In this document: piece after piece, positions 36,936 through 45,251 of the stretch
Layout of the letters: each line of letters starts with the position of its first letter
How positions within the stretch are numbered: position 1 is the first letter of the stretch
NCBI GenBank assembly: GCA_963807015.1
Contig: CAWEAS010000002.1
Span: forward strand, 1 to 64,000
Origin: JAJPKK01 sp963807015
Lineage (GTDB): Bacteria > Pseudomonadota > Alphaproteobacteria > Rhizobiales > Xanthobacteraceae
DNA length: 64,000 bases
Direction: 5' to 3'
Position numbers and translations under genes: made by a program
The notes under the pieces: generated by a model
Told to the model about the DNA's origin: nothing
The model's database searches: none
Seen by the model: only the letters and a program-made list of their open reading frames with translations

Positions 36936-37206
36936 GCCGAGTTCGAAGATCTGCGCCCCATGCCTCTGATCGAGCGAAAAAGCCTGGCAAAGCTGCTACG
37001 CCGCTCCAAAGCCGGCATCCTGCTCAACGATCATATCTTCGCCAACGGGCCGACCGTGTTCGCTGAGGCGTGCCAGCTCGGCGCCGAGGGTATCTTGTCG
37101 AAACGAGCTAATTCACCGTACCGATCGGGGCGCTAGTCGGCTTGGATCAAATGCAAGAACCCGGAGGCGATCGCGGTGCAGAGGGCGCGACGCGAGAACT
37201 GGAATA
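36936..37206 (+). pseudogene. ATP-dependent DNA ligase (LigD-type) relic 1
   Basis: The frame reads AEFEDLRPMPLIERKSLAKL, AKAGILL-like LLRRSKAGILLNDHIFANGP, then CQLGAEGILSKRANSPYRSG R, a TAG, and AWIKCKNPEAIAVQRARREN W. This is the nucleotidyltransferase-domain end of LigD-type ligases (motifs IIIa to V, EGIVxKR..YRSGR..WIKxK). The N-terminal half with the AMP-binding Lys is missing and an in-frame TAG replaces the residue after SGR. A second relic covering the same region is at 56224-56766. Confidence 0.78.
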
Positions 37207-37547
37207 GCCGCTGACTCGCCCCCCGTTTGGTTCCCGGAATAGGCATTATCGGAGGCCGCCAATCCCGACCACCGCTGCGACAGCGCCGCGTCGCAATGAT
37301 TCAGACGCGGCGCAAAGCAAGGGTAGGCCCGCAGCTCGGTCACCGGCAGACTGGGCTTTTCCTGGGCCTGCTGTTAGGCCGCCGCCTTGCGCCACGGCAC
37401 CGAGGCCCGCGACATTTGCCGGCAGTCCGGAGCCCGCGTGCGTCGCGCCGCGGAAGTCGGCAGTAGATGTGATCAATTTTGCACAGCGGTGCATCGATGA
37501 TGCGCGCATTATCATGGGGGGCTGGGAACCTAAATCCGGAGGCCCTC
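37207..37547. other. 340 bases without a gene
   Basis: No supported ORF. GTGATCAATTTTGCACAG lies at 37469-37486, ~62 bases before the next ATG. Confidence 0.45.
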
Positions 37548-37757
37548 ATGGATGGCTTCATTCGTGTGCCCTATCCGCAGCACTTCGAAGATTTGGTCAT
37601 CGGCGACTTGCGTAAAATCTATGGGCCGCAGTTTGGCAAAGGCACCGGTGACCGTGAAAAGCTTGGCGACGCTTGGAACCGATTGGATGAGCAATCGCTG
37701 AGCCAATTGGCCGACGACTTGGAAGGCGGCGCGCTGTCACGGAAACCGACCGCCTAG
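37548..37757 (+). CDS. hypothetical 69-residue protein
   Basis: MDGFIRVPYPQHFEDLVIGD, LRKIYGPQFGKGTGDREKLG, then DAWNRLDEQSLSQLADDLEG. GGAGG lies just before the ATG. Soluble and acidic, no known motif. A copy of the TGATCAATTTTGCACA motif lies ~62 bases upstream, at a promoter-like distance. Confidence 0.58.
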   Translation: MDGFIRVPYPQHFEDLVIGDLRKIYGPQFGKGTGDREKLGDAWNRLDEQSLSQLADDLEGGALSRKPTA

Positions 37758-37965
37758 GCAAGGCCGTTAATGACGATACAGCAACCGACCTCACTGCCGG
37801 CGGCAGGTGAGTCGTCCTATGGTGGCTTGGTGCAACATCCGCTAAAATTGTTCTAACAACTTGGAACAAATCGACGGATGAAGCGTTGGCGGCTACCGTC
37901 GACATCGGCCTGCTTGGCAGTCGACGGCTGAGAGACAGGTCAGTGCTCCCGCCAGGAGGGGGAGT

Positions 37966-38136
37966 ATGGCATTGGTCAAGCAGCCTTTGGCGCCCCAGCG
38001 CGAGGCGCCGCGATGTGGTGGATGTGGCAAGCCAATGATCGCCCTGACCGCGCTGCCTCGTGTAACGGAACCCGGTCACGTCCGTCTGTTTCAATGTCAG
38101 GAGTGTGAGATAATCGATTTTCGGCCGGAGGATTGA
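37966..38136 (+). CDS. small zinc-ribbon protein
   Basis: 56 residues, MALVKQPLAPQREAPRCGGC then GKPMIALTALPRVTEPGHVR and LFQCQECEIIDFRPED. Two CxxC knuckles ~30 residues apart give a zinc ribbon. GGAGGGGGAG precedes the ATG. The layout matches the minus-strand protein at 38523-38675 (CPQC..CRDCE). Perhaps transcription-associated; function unknown. Confidence 0.66.
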   Translation: MALVKQPLAPQREAPRCGGCGKPMIALTALPRVTEPGHVRLFQCQECEIIDFRPED

Positions 38137-38164
38137 CCCCTACGGCTCAGGGGACCAAAAGCGG

Positions 38165-38368
38165 TCAGCGTTGAGTGTTGCTTCGCTCGCCGCGCGGGTC
38201 GCCCGCAAAGCCGGGGTGCATTTGCTCGCGGGCTTCTGTTTCGTTGGCGATAGCGAACCAAGCCTTCGCCATACCGAAAAGCGCACGCTGCATCTCCTTA
38301 TCCGCGGAAGTGCTGTTTGCAAGATCGATGCAGATGCGCGCGAAATCGCGATACTGTTTCGAATCCAC
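38165..38368 (-). CDS. small helical-hairpin protein, YR..A..W..A family
   Basis: 67 residues: MDSKQYRDFARICIDLANST then ADKEMQRALFGMAKAWFAIA NETEARE. The same Tyr-Arg / Ala-Cys helix / 'LxxMAxxWxxIA' helix order as 10568, 27792, 39401, 53349 and 56928. Function unknown. Confidence 0.65.
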   Translation of the reverse strand: MDSKQYRDFARICIDLANSTSADKEMQRALFGMAKAWFAIANETEAREQMHPGFAGDPRGERSNTQR

Positions 38369-38522
38369 AGGAGGGCTCCCCTAACGCGAAGGACTTCTCG
38401 CCAGTGTGCCTCCGCGTCGAAGCTGAGATGAATAATGAACCTTGCGGGACGATCTGGCTAACGATCATTTTGGCACTCGCCTAACGCGGCGGCTGCTTTC
38501 TAAGCGCACGGCCGCGCCGAGG

Positions 38523-38675
38523 TCACGGCAACTCCACGGTGATCACCTCTTCACAGTCCCTGCATCGGTAGCTCCGGAGTTCCGGCAGACCGCCGATCTT
38601 CGGAGTGACACGGACGAGCGCCATCGTCCCCTCGCATTGCGGGCACTGCCGTACGTCTTTTGGTTCGTCGCTCAT
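38523..38675 (-). CDS. small zinc-ribbon protein
   Basis: 50 residues, MSDEPKDVRQCPQCEGTMAL, VRVTPKIGGLPELRSYRCRD CEEVITVELP. CPQC and CRDC knuckles 26 residues apart. The 'LPELRSYRC' stretch is a recurring feature of this short family in Bradyrhizobium relatives. Likely zinc-binding; role unknown. Confidence 0.7.
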   Translation of the reverse strand: MSDEPKDVRQCPQCEGTMALVRVTPKIGGLPELRSYRCRDCEEVITVELP

Positions 38676-38768
38676 GGCAGCGAGGATGCCACAGACCGGC
38701 GGTGCTGCGTTGAGCGATATCAAAGTGACGCCGCCGCGAGAAAAGTGCGGTTCGCCGCACTCCTGCGG

Positions 38769-39063
38769 ATTCCGATTTAATCCGGCCGGGTGTTCCGACG
38801 TGAAGCCGGCCGGGATTCCGATTTGAAGCCGGCCCCATTCCGAAATAGATCCGGCCACCATTCCTGTTTGAAGCCGGCCACCCTTGCGGTGGTGGCGGTG
38901 TTTTTTGCGGGTCAGCGACTCGGGCAACAGGCCCCCTCGATCAACGAGGAGGGCATTGATGCCGGCCAGAAGAGAGCTGACCATGCGGCAATTGCGGCAG
39001 ATGTTGCGGCTGCGCCCGGCGTAAGCGCGCGGGAAATCGGGCGTACGCTGGGGGAACAAGTGA
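38769..39063 (+). mobile_element. IS21-family left-end relic with istA start
   Basis: Four or five imperfect 22-base repeats of the type ATTCCGATTTGAAGCCGGCC fill 38769-38883, like the multiple terminal repeats of IS21 elements. At 38959 an ATG opens MPARRELTMRQLRQMLRL, then after a frameshift SAREIGRTLGE, the start of an IstA transposase of a group different from the intact copy at 27888. Homology stops near 39060. The rest of the element is gone. Confidence 0.68.
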
Positions 39064-39170
39064 AGTCAAGAGTAGCGACCAGCAGGCACTGCGCATTTAG
39101 AACTCCCTCCAGCCACTATCGAGGTCGCTTCTGTGATCCCCGCAACTAGCCGGGCAACAAGAGAGAATCC

Positions 39171-39356
39171 ATGAAAGACGCACACAATAAAGCGGCGGAA
39201 CATCACGAATCCGCAGCAAAATCCCATCGCGCTGCCGCCGATGCTCACGGCAAAAATGAACATTCCAAGGGTAAAGAACATTCCACGAAGGCTCAGCAGC
39301 AATCAGAAATGGCACGCGATCAGTCGAAGACTGCGCATTCCAAAAGTCAACAGTAG
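39171..39356 (+). CDS. small His/Lys-rich hydrophilic protein
   Basis: 61 residues: MKDAHNKAAEHHESAAKSHR, AAADAHGKNEHSKGKEHSTK, AQQQSEMARDQSKTAHSKSQ Q. Very hydrophilic, Ala/His/Lys/Gln-rich with heptad-like spacing, a likely disordered or helical stress protein. AGAGAATCC precedes the ATG. Similar short proteins are frequent in rhizobia. Confidence 0.7.
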   Translation: MKDAHNKAAEHHESAAKSHRAAADAHGKNEHSKGKEHSTKAQQQSEMARDQSKTAHSKSQQ

Positions 39357-39400
39357 AGCTAGGACTCCTCCACCGGAGAGGCTGGAAGCGGCTGCTCTGG

Positions 39401-39574
39401 TTGGCCCGTTCTCTGAACAAACAAGAAAAATCTGAATGGTACCGCACGCAGGCGGCGGAGTGTGCCGCCCGTGCGACCCAAGCCGCTGATCCCAGAGTTA
39501 AGGCGTTCAACCTGGTCGAAGCCGAACGATGGCTCCGTTTAGCTGAGCTTATTGAAAAACGAGCCGATCACTGA
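39401..39574 (+). CDS. small helical-hairpin protein, YR..A..WLRLA family
   Basis: 57 residues from a TTG: LARSLNKQEKSEWYRTQAAE CAARATQAADPRVKAFNLVE then AERWLRLAELIEKRADH. It fits the family at 10568 and elsewhere closely (YRxxAxxCAxxAxxAxDPxxK..WLRLAE). The TTG start is weak; no ATG is available in frame, so the gene may have lost its start. Confidence 0.52.
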   Translation: MARSLNKQEKSEWYRTQAAECAARATQAADPRVKAFNLVEAERWLRLAELIEKRADH

Positions 39575-39663
39575 GGCCGCCTCGGTACCTTGCGCCCCGG
39601 CCCAACGCTGTGTTTCCGGCGGCGGCACGCTGCCCGCCGGAAAGCAGAAGGGCCAGAAAATTC

Positions 39664-39715
39664 CACGTCACGGATTTTGGACGATTGGGCGGGGTGGCGT
39701 GGCTCTATTGGGCCG
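39664..39715. repeat. 52-base dispersed repeat, copy 1 of 2
   Basis: Matches 41107-41158 in the same orientation with about 6 differences. CACGTCACGGATTTTGGACG is identical in both. In frame it reads HVTDFGRLGG..WLYWA in both copies, so it may be a relic of a coding sequence. Confidence 0.65.
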
Positions 39716-39840
39716 AGTGAGCCCGACCCCTCCAATCGTGGATTTGGGGCTCGGCCACTGTCGGCCGACACGAGTGCCATGCCGGAGAAGGCCGATACAG
39801 CTGGGGTGAATGAGCGAAGCAGTACGCAACGCCGAGTGTC

Positions 39841-40038
39841 TCAAAATACGAGTGTTGCCTTGTGTATTTGATCAGGCGTTTCCGTAACGTCTACCCACAT
39901 TGTTTTTCCATCATCGTTTTTGCTGCACACAAAAAAGACCGTGGTCCCTCCTTTCCCCGCTCTCATGTGGGAGACATAGTCGATGTTCACGTCTACCGTT
40001 GGACCATCCGTCAACGTCAGCCTTTTCCAGTTCGCCAT
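39841..40038 (-). CDS. FlbD-like small beta protein, copy 1
   Basis: 65 residues, MANWKRLTLTDGPTVDVNID, YVSHMRAGKGGTTVFFVCSK, then WVDVTETPDQIHKATLVF. 'WKRLT..DG.TVDVN.D.V..' followed by 'V.VxETPDxI' resembles the short FlbD-type fold (L..L.G..-..N.D.I..-..V.ES.dEI). A close paralogue is at 47065. Ribosome site GGAGAGC upstream. Function unknown; not near flagellar genes. Confidence 0.72.
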   Translation of the reverse strand: MANWKRLTLTDGPTVDVNIDYVSHMRAGKGGTTVFFVCSKNDDGKTMWVDVTETPDQIHKATLVF

Positions 40039-40104
40039 CTTGCTCTCCTGTCTTCACATCATTCCCGATCCATTAATTGCGGTCTCGCATATCAGTTGCG
40101 GCGG

Positions 40105-40311
40105 TCATTCAAGTCCCTTCACCCAGTCATCCCAATCGTGCCATGGCCTGTCCGGGAGGCCTAAAGCCCCGTCCAAGAGTTTTTGCACGATGCGTGCGAC
40201 CTTGACCCGATCACCTAACTCATTTTCCATTAGGAAATGATCCTCAATCATTTTACGCAGATGCTCCTCTGTGAGGAGAACGGTCACCGTAAGTTTTTCT
40301 GATATTGGCAC
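40105..40311 (-). CDS. possible partner of the HicA-like toxin
   Basis: 68 residues from GTG 40311 (GAGGCAGAGAAG upstream); longer starts exist. The sequence VPISEKLTVTVLLTEEHLRK, MIEDHFLMENELGDRVKVAR, IVQKLLDGALGLPDRPWHDW is charged and helical. It lies 100 bases downstream of hicA in the order expected for hicA-hicB but does not resemble the HicB fold as I know it. A new antitoxin type or an unrelated gene are both possible. Confidence 0.5.
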   Translation of the reverse strand: MPISEKLTVTVLLTEEHLRKMIEDHFLMENELGDRVKVARIVQKLLDGALGLPDRPWHDWDDWVKGLE

Positions 40312-40411
40312 GAGCTTCTCTGCCTCACGTCCGAACGATCTCACTGGCCGATCAGCCGCAATGCATTTCGATCGCTGTCGTTGATTGTGAGCTTTCTCTA
40401 CGGTCTCACAC

Positions 40412-40639
40412 TCAACTCGTTGGTCCCGGCAACTTTGACCAATCGAGGTCCAATTCTTCACACGCAGTACGAATGATGCGAGCATCAAGAATTTGGTGCG
40501 GGCCGCCCAGCGGCACCTCTGCCTTGCGGCCTTGACGATGAACCGTCACGTTCGCATGGCCTGTACCGCGCTGCTCCTGGTCCGTGTCGAACCGGCAACC
40601 ATGCTCCGCGAGCCATTTCCGAAACGTCGCGCTTTCCAT
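40412..40639 (-). CDS. HicA/YcfA-type mRNA interferase-like toxin
   Basis: 75 residues: MESATFRKWLAEHGCRFDTD, RGTGHANVTVHRQGRKAEVP, LGGPHQILDARIIRTACEEL, DLDWSKLPG. This follows the HicA double-stranded RNA-binding-like fold: 'FRKxLxxxGCxF', 'GxGHxxxxxxGRKAxVPxxGxHxxL' with its catalytic-type His, and a final helix. AGGAGCAAGGCG before the ATG. HicA proteins cleave mRNA and are neutralised by HicB. Slightly divergent (GGPHQ rather than GSHHI). Confidence 0.72.
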   Translation of the reverse strand: MESATFRKWLAEHGCRFDTDQEQRGTGHANVTVHRQGRKAEVPLGGPHQILDARIIRTACEELDLDWSKLPGPTS

Positions 40640-41264
40640 CGCCTTGCTCCTATGTCTGGCGGCCCCCGACAAAGACGGTGGGCCTCGTTTGCTCAATATA
40701 TGCCAATGCTTGAGCGGCACGTGCCTTGATCCCGATCAAGACAGGCGAGCAAATGGTACGAAGTATGGTCAGTTCATGGCCGTCGTTTGCGGCGACGCCC
40801 TATTAATGGGGGGGTGCCCGCGTCAAGATGAGTGAATCTATGTCATGGATTTTGGAAGGGGAGAGGCCATGCGGTGGTTTTAGTGAGCCTCGTTGGGCGA
40901 ACTGTCGTCGAACAGCAGCGGCCCAGATCGCAGCGACGATGTTCGGAAAGCCGTTCGGTCTGAGCCGCAAAACTTGGCTTCTACTCCAGCCAAGCTTTGC
41001 AACGATAAGTCAACTCAGCGGTGCGGCATTGATGCAGATCATAAATTCGCTCTGACCCCTGCTGTTGCCGATTTGCGCCAAACGCAAAGGCTTAACGGAA
41101 AAAAAGCACGTCACGGATTTTGGACGGTTGGGTGGGGTGCGGTGGCTCTACTGGGCCGTGGAGGTCGATTCGGTTGTGGTGCTCCCCCACAGGGGCGCCG
41201 AGAGCGGTGGCCGGTTCGGGCGAAATGGAGGTTGCTTGAGCTGACGGCGCGTTGGTGGCTGTGG
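40640..41264. other. 600 bases without a supported gene
   Basis: Holds the second 52-base repeat (41107-41158). Frames present are not protein-like at both ends. Confidence 0.4.
41107..41158. repeat. 52-base dispersed repeat, copy 2 of 2
   Basis: Partner of 39664-39715 (see there). Confidence 0.65.
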
Positions 41265-41486
41265 TCACCAAAAGCCGATACCCGGGAGCGCGCCGGCACG
41301 CTCCCCGACCTTCTCTACATATGCGTCAGCATCTTTGCGACTTGCTCGGGTCGACTTTCGGTACAGCCCAACAGCACCGGCTCGGTATCCTTTCTTCACC
41401 TGCTCCACGATATTCGGCGGCACATTCTCGTACGGCTCGAAAGTGATTCCGGATTGCTTCAGCAGCAGATCAATCTTGGCCTCCAT
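41265..41486 (-). CDS. hypothetical 73-residue protein
   Basis: MEAKIDLLLKQSGITFEPYE, NVPPNIVEQVKKGYRAGAVG, LYRKSTRASRKDADAYVEKV. A regular alpha/beta-like small protein, charged at the C-terminus, not recognised. The frame is clean with no clear competitor. Confidence 0.55.
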   Translation of the reverse strand: MEAKIDLLLKQSGITFEPYENVPPNIVEQVKKGYRAGAVGLYRKSTRASRKDADAYVEKVGERAGALPGIGFW

Positions 41487-41667
41487 TCTCGACAGCGCCG
41501 CGATGCGTGTTTTGCAGCACCTTTATGATAAGCGTACAGGTATAAGGACAGAAACTCAAAAGTATGAATAGTTCAACTAGGTTCGTCGTCATTGTTTGCC
41601 CCTGTTTGGCATCAGCTACCGTTATCACAAATCGCGTCGGGGAACACGTCGGAACGAAGGTGGGTCG

Positions 41668-41844
41668 GTGGCGGATATTGCGAGCAAACGGATTGCGTCG
41701 CGGCAACGACGCTTGGCCGAATTTGCCGGCGAAGGTACTCCACCAGTCGACATAGCGTGTGAATTATTGTGCGAGGACCATGTCGGCACGTACCCGGTTT
41801 TGTTGTTAGATGACGATGTGTCCTTGAAGTTTGATAAGGCGTAG
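41668..41844 (+). CDS. short 'LAEFAGEGTPP..LLCEDHVGTY' protein, altered C-terminus
   Basis: From a GTG (AAGGTGGG upstream): VADIASKRIASRQRRLAEFA, GEGTPPVDIACELLCEDHVG, TYPVLLLDDDVSLKFDKA. The first 45 residues match a short family common in Bradyrhizobium relatives, which normally continues VLPYPC... The tail differs here, suggesting a frameshift or rearrangement after GTY. Confidence 0.45.
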   Translation: MADIASKRIASRQRRLAEFAGEGTPPVDIACELLCEDHVGTYPVLLLDDDVSLKFDKA

Positions 41845-41908
41845 CCCGCCCCCCAGGCCCTAAGAGCGAGATGCGTCCGGGCCGGTGTGATGAGAAACCA
41901 CCGGGGCC

Positions 41909-42238
41909 GTGCGGCTCGGAGGCTACAAGTGTCCCCGCCTGGGCCGCTACAGGCTTGCCGTGTTGGTCGAGCGGTTTGGTGCGAGCGCTGAGATGGCGGA
42001 CGTGTTGGAAGCGGTGTCCGCGTCTTGCCGTGGGTGGCGGCATGAGCACCCTGTGAAGCGGCGCGGCGCCAATGCCGCAGATCACCGGCATGAATGCGCT
42101 GCCGCACGCCTTTCGGCCATCGTGTGGAGCGCATGGAATACAAGGGCATCGAGTTACTTTGTGCGAGCGCGGCCGGGTCTCGATCAGTGGGTGTGGACGG
42201 TTCTCCCTAAGGACAGGCGTCCCATAACATTAGACTAG
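41909..42238 (+). CDS. possible small Cys protein, decayed
   Basis: The start GGYKCPRLGRYRLAVLVERF GASAEMADVLEAVSASC resembles short proteins of the form 'C..C..RYRLxDLVERFGxDxxMPEVLxxL'. The remaining 60 codons are not recognisable. No good ribosome binding site; likely a relic. Confidence 0.3.
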   Translation: MRLGGYKCPRLGRYRLAVLVERFGASAEMADVLEAVSASCRGWRHEHPVKRRGANAADHRHECAAARLSAIVWSAWNTRASSYFVRARPGLDQWVWTVLPKDRRPITLD

Positions 42239-42579
42239 CGCCCTGATTTCTCCGTCTTGAAAAATTTGGCCAGCGCGATGCAGCGATCCACCAGCGAGTC
42301 CATCCGCGCCGCGATCTCCGAAACGCTGTCCCAATCAGCCTGCACGGCTGCATCATCAGGGGACTTCCCATAGATCCGAGTAAGCTCTCCCTGAATTGTC
42401 TTTAAAGCCGTCCTCGATGATCTCATCCAGCGCGGGTTGCGGCGGCCGGACTTGCCGCCTTTCATTGCTGCCGTCAGCCATCGCGGTTTCCGCCCGCGAC
42501 CCGCGGCGATCCGGCTCGATCCCAAGTCGGCCAACACCGGCCCGCGGTGATCTGACCAGGCGGCAAGAGAACTTTGCAC
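42235..42579 (-). pseudogene. H-NS DNA-binding domain relic
   Basis: The frame contains GRGRKPRWLTAAMKGGK, the end of an H-NS C-terminal domain (the intact copy at 13852 reads GRGLKPRWLTAAMKGGKKLE). The N-terminal coiled coil is absent. The downstream part (TRIYGKSPDDAAVQADWDSV, SEIAARMDSLVDRCIALAKF) belongs to something else I do not recognise and may be the C-terminus of another small gene. Confidence 0.6.
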
Positions 42580-42672
42580 ACGCGGCTAAACTTGAGAGCG
42601 CGATCTGAATGAATGGCAAGGTCGAAAAGTTCCTCGATTCCTGCGCCCGTGATCCGTGGTTCGCTGCGCACC

Positions 42673-42912
42673 CTAAGTGCTGCCCGCGATCAAGAGCATG
42701 GGCGGCGAGAGCACTGAGGCCTGGCGCACCACCTTCTGGCCGTCCTCGCGCACGCCGAGGACGACGAGCAGCCAGATGGAGGTCGCTTTGCGGTCGAGCC
42801 GCACGCGCACCCCACGACACCAGCCTTCACCGGCTCCCCTATTCCAACGCTTCGCCAGGTGCCGCCAGACCAATGGCACAGGTACGGAAGCCATCACGGG
42901 CCTCTTCAGCAA
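42673..42912 (-). pseudogene. IS256-type transposase fragment with local inversion
   Basis: Reads RVRLDRKATSIWLLVVLGVR EDGQKVV, a middle piece of mutator-type transposases. The expected continuation (AIKSMGGESTEAWR) is absent in this frame but found on the opposite strand over the same ~36 bases (42686-42724). So that segment has been inverted in place. See findings. Confidence 0.6.
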
Positions 42913-43360
42913 AATCTGTCGGGCTGTTCACGACGATAGGGTACTCGAAGAATGGCTTCCCGCTCTTCAATATGATGAGCTTGGCGTTCCTGAGCGATCC
43001 TTTCCCAGTCCACCATTACGACCCCCACCACGGTGGTCCGCCTAGAGTTTCCACGCAAGGAGAACGACGTAGGCAATCCCGAACGCACCACCTCACCCCA
43101 GGCGACAGCCCACTGAGGCTGACTCCCTAAATCCAAACAATCGAAAGCGGACATGGCTACTACGACTAGGAGACCGCCGTTCACATTTGCCGGACCTAAT
43201 TACGTGTAGTCCCATCGGCCGGAGAGCACCAACGATGACTCGTCAGAAATGGGCTGTCGCGGTCTTCAGTGAGGCGACGCGCAGCAGCGGGATAGTCGGG
43301 CGCCTGCTCCAGTCAGGTCATGAGGAGACCTTCGCATTGATTCGTGTTACCTCCTCGATC
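42913..43360. other. no complete gene seen
   Basis: On the minus strand a 37-codon frame (MVDWERIAQERQAHHIEERE, AILRVPYRREQPDRFC) ends near 42906 and may be a relic. Plus-strand codons before 43361 could extend hflX but do not look like that family. Confidence 0.35.
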
Positions 43361-44719
43361 ATGGAAATTAAACCGCTCGTGCCGCGAGCGATTCTCGTCG
43401 GCATCCAGGTTCCGAGCGTCGACGACGTCGCGCACGCCGCGAGCCTCGATGAGCTGGGCCGTCTAGTGAAGACGCTCGGTTACGAGGTCGTCGGCACGAT
43501 GTCGCAGAAGCGCGACGCGATCGACGGCGGGACGGTGCTCGGCAAGGGGCGGCTTGCGGAACTCGCGGCGATCACCGGCGGGACAGGCGTCGTCGGATCG
43601 ATGGCAATCCTGCAAAAGTCGAAGGCCCGCGAGCGTTTTGAGGACGCCGACGGGAAGAAGCCGGATGCCCCGCCGACCGAGCCTGATCCGGAGGCGCCGC
43701 CGAAGCCGGAGTTCGTGATCGTCGATCACGAGATCTCGCCGAGCCAGGCACGCAACCTCGAGCGTGCAACCGGTGCGCAGGTGCTCGATCGGACTGGCGT
43801 GATCATGGAGATCTTCCATCGTCATGCGCACAGCCGGGAGGCGAGGCTGCAGGTGGAGATCGCGCGGTTGAAGTACGTCTCGCCGCGCCTGCGGGAGTCA
43901 TCGGCAGGGGAGCGGCGGCAGGGCTCCGGCGCGGGCGAGTCCGATCTCGATCTTGATCGCCGCAAGATCCGCGATCGCCTCGCGGAGCTGAAAGAGCAAC
44001 TGGAGGATATCCAGCGAGACAACGACCAGCGTCGGTCCGCGCGTAGCGATCAGCTACGGGTCGCGCTGGTCGGATACACGAACGCAGGGAAGTCGTCGCT
44101 CATGCGTGCGCTCACAGGCAGCGAGGTGCTGGTCGAGGACAAGCTCTTCGCGACGCTCGACACGACGGTGCGCACACTGAAGCCGGAGACGAAGCCGCGC
44201 GTGCTCGTCTCGGACACGGTCGGGTTCATCAAGAAGCTGCCGCACGATCTCGTCGCGTCGTTCCGATCCACGCTTGCCGAGGCACTCGAGGCGTCGCTGC
44301 TGCTGTTCGTCGTCGACGCGTCCGATCCGACCTACGAATCGCAGCTCGAGGTGAGCCGCAACGTGCTGCGCGAGATCGGCGCGGAGATTGTCCCGTCGCG
44401 CCTGCTCCTCAACAAGATCGATCGCGTGAGCGAGGCTGATCGCGCCGCCCTGCGCGCGAAGTACCCCGACGCAATCCTCCTCTCCGCGAAGTCACCCGCG
44501 GACGTGGCCGCGCTGCGCGAGACGATCATCGCGTTCTTCGAAGCTGCAATGGTGGAGGACCAGATCGTGCTGCCGTACGCGAAGCAGGGGCTGCTCGGCG
44601 ATGTGTACGAGAACGCGCGCGTGCTCTCCGAGGACTACGACACCACCGGCCGGATCATGAAGGTGCGCGGCCTGCCCGGCGCCATCGCGCGCCTGCGAAG
44701 AACCCTCGCCGCTTCGTGA
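43361..44719 (+). CDS. hflX: GTPase HflX
   Basis: 452 residues from MEIKPLVPRAILVGIQVPSV. The N-terminal HflX domain (LGRLVKTLGYEVVGTMSQKR, GTVLGKGRLAELA) is followed by an acidic linker (~90-120) and the family block VIVDHEISPSQARNLERATG, VLDRTGVIMEIFHRHAHSRE. A coiled-coil linker and a G domain come next: G1 GYTNAGKSSL, G3 DTVGFIKKLPHDLVASF, G4 NKID. HflX splits stalled ribosomes after heat stress. Longer starts (43187, 43235) look unlike the family. The protein's linker and very GC-rich codon use differ from local genes, so it may be acquired; it is also far from hfq, its usual alphaproteobacterial neighbour. Confidence 0.9.
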   Translation: MEIKPLVPRAILVGIQVPSVDDVAHAASLDELGRLVKTLGYEVVGTMSQKRDAIDGGTVLGKGRLAELAAITGGTGVVGSMAILQKSKARERFEDADGKKPDAPPTEPDPEAPPKPEFVIVDHEISPSQARNLERATGAQVLDRTGVIMEIFHRHAHSREARLQVEIARLKYVSPRLRESSAGERRQGSGAGESDLDLDRRKIRDRLAELKEQLEDIQRDNDQRRSARSDQLRVALVGYTNAGKSSLMRALTGSEVLVEDKLFATLDTTVRTLKPETKPRVLVSDTVGFIKKLPHDLVASFRSTLAEALEASLLLFVVDASDPTYESQLEVSRNVLREIGAEIVPSRLLLNKIDRVSEADRAALRAKYPDAILLSAKSPADVAALRETIIAFFEAAMVEDQIVLPYAKQGLLGDVYENARVLSEDYDTTGRIMKVRGLPGAIARLRRTLAAS

Positions 44720-44788
44720 GCTGATCGCCGGCTGATCGGCTACGGCTCCTGCCTGAAGAGGCCAGGATGCCACCATCAGCCCGCAGAT

Positions 44789-44991
44789 TCACTCCGCCGC
44801 CCGGATCATCGGGATCGTCGGCCGCCAATTCCAATCAGCCGCGGCCAGGTCCCGGCTGCCGACCGATACCGTCCAGGCTGAGCACTCGGCGCAGCGGATT
44901 TCGATGCCATCCGGTGGCTTAAATATCGTGTGGGCGGCGGCACCGCAGTGGGGGCAGGCGAATGGCGATCGCCTCGAGATCCTTGTCTGCT
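44789..44991 (-). pseudogene. small zinc-ribbon protein, Lar-like, lacking a start
   Basis: Reads FACPHCGAAAHTIFKPPDGI, EIRCAECSAWTVSVGSRDLA AADWNWRP to the stop at 44789. CxxC..CxxC followed by 'A..AADWNWR' recalls restriction-alleviation (Lar) type and similar phage-borne zinc-ribbon proteins (..EAIAAWNxR). No ATG, GTG or TTG lies between the upstream in-frame stop (44992) and the first Cys pair, so the start has been lost. Confidence 0.5.
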
Positions 44992-45089
44992 ACGGCGCCT
45001 ATTGCCGGCGCGGTAACGGCAGTGCGACCCGGTCGGACTAACGCTTAATGCCTCCCGCCAGCCGCGCTCGCTCCCATAGCTAATCGAAT

Positions 45090-45251
45090 CCAGCAGAACG
45101 TGAAGCTGATCGCCTCACCGAGGACGATATCGCGCAAGCGAGTCTCGGCGGCACTCGTGGTTCCAATGACCTGCAGGCAGCGAAGATGACGCGACGCCAA
45201 AAGCTAGATATGCCTCCCGAGGGCGGCTACGATCCGGGCCATACTGTTTAG
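45090..45251 (+). pseudogene. C-terminal relic of a small conserved protein
   Basis: The frame reads ERE ADRLTEDDIAQASLGGTRGS, NDLQAAKMTRRQKLDMPPEG GYDPGHTV and a stop. This is a regular protein end with no start in frame (a TAA lies upstream). Confidence 0.3.

Noticed and set aside
38769..38883. Possible CRISPR array (several ~22-base GC-rich repeats)
   Set aside because: Repeats are imperfect, adjacent with no spacers of constant length, and sit next to an istA start, so they are IS21 terminal repeats.
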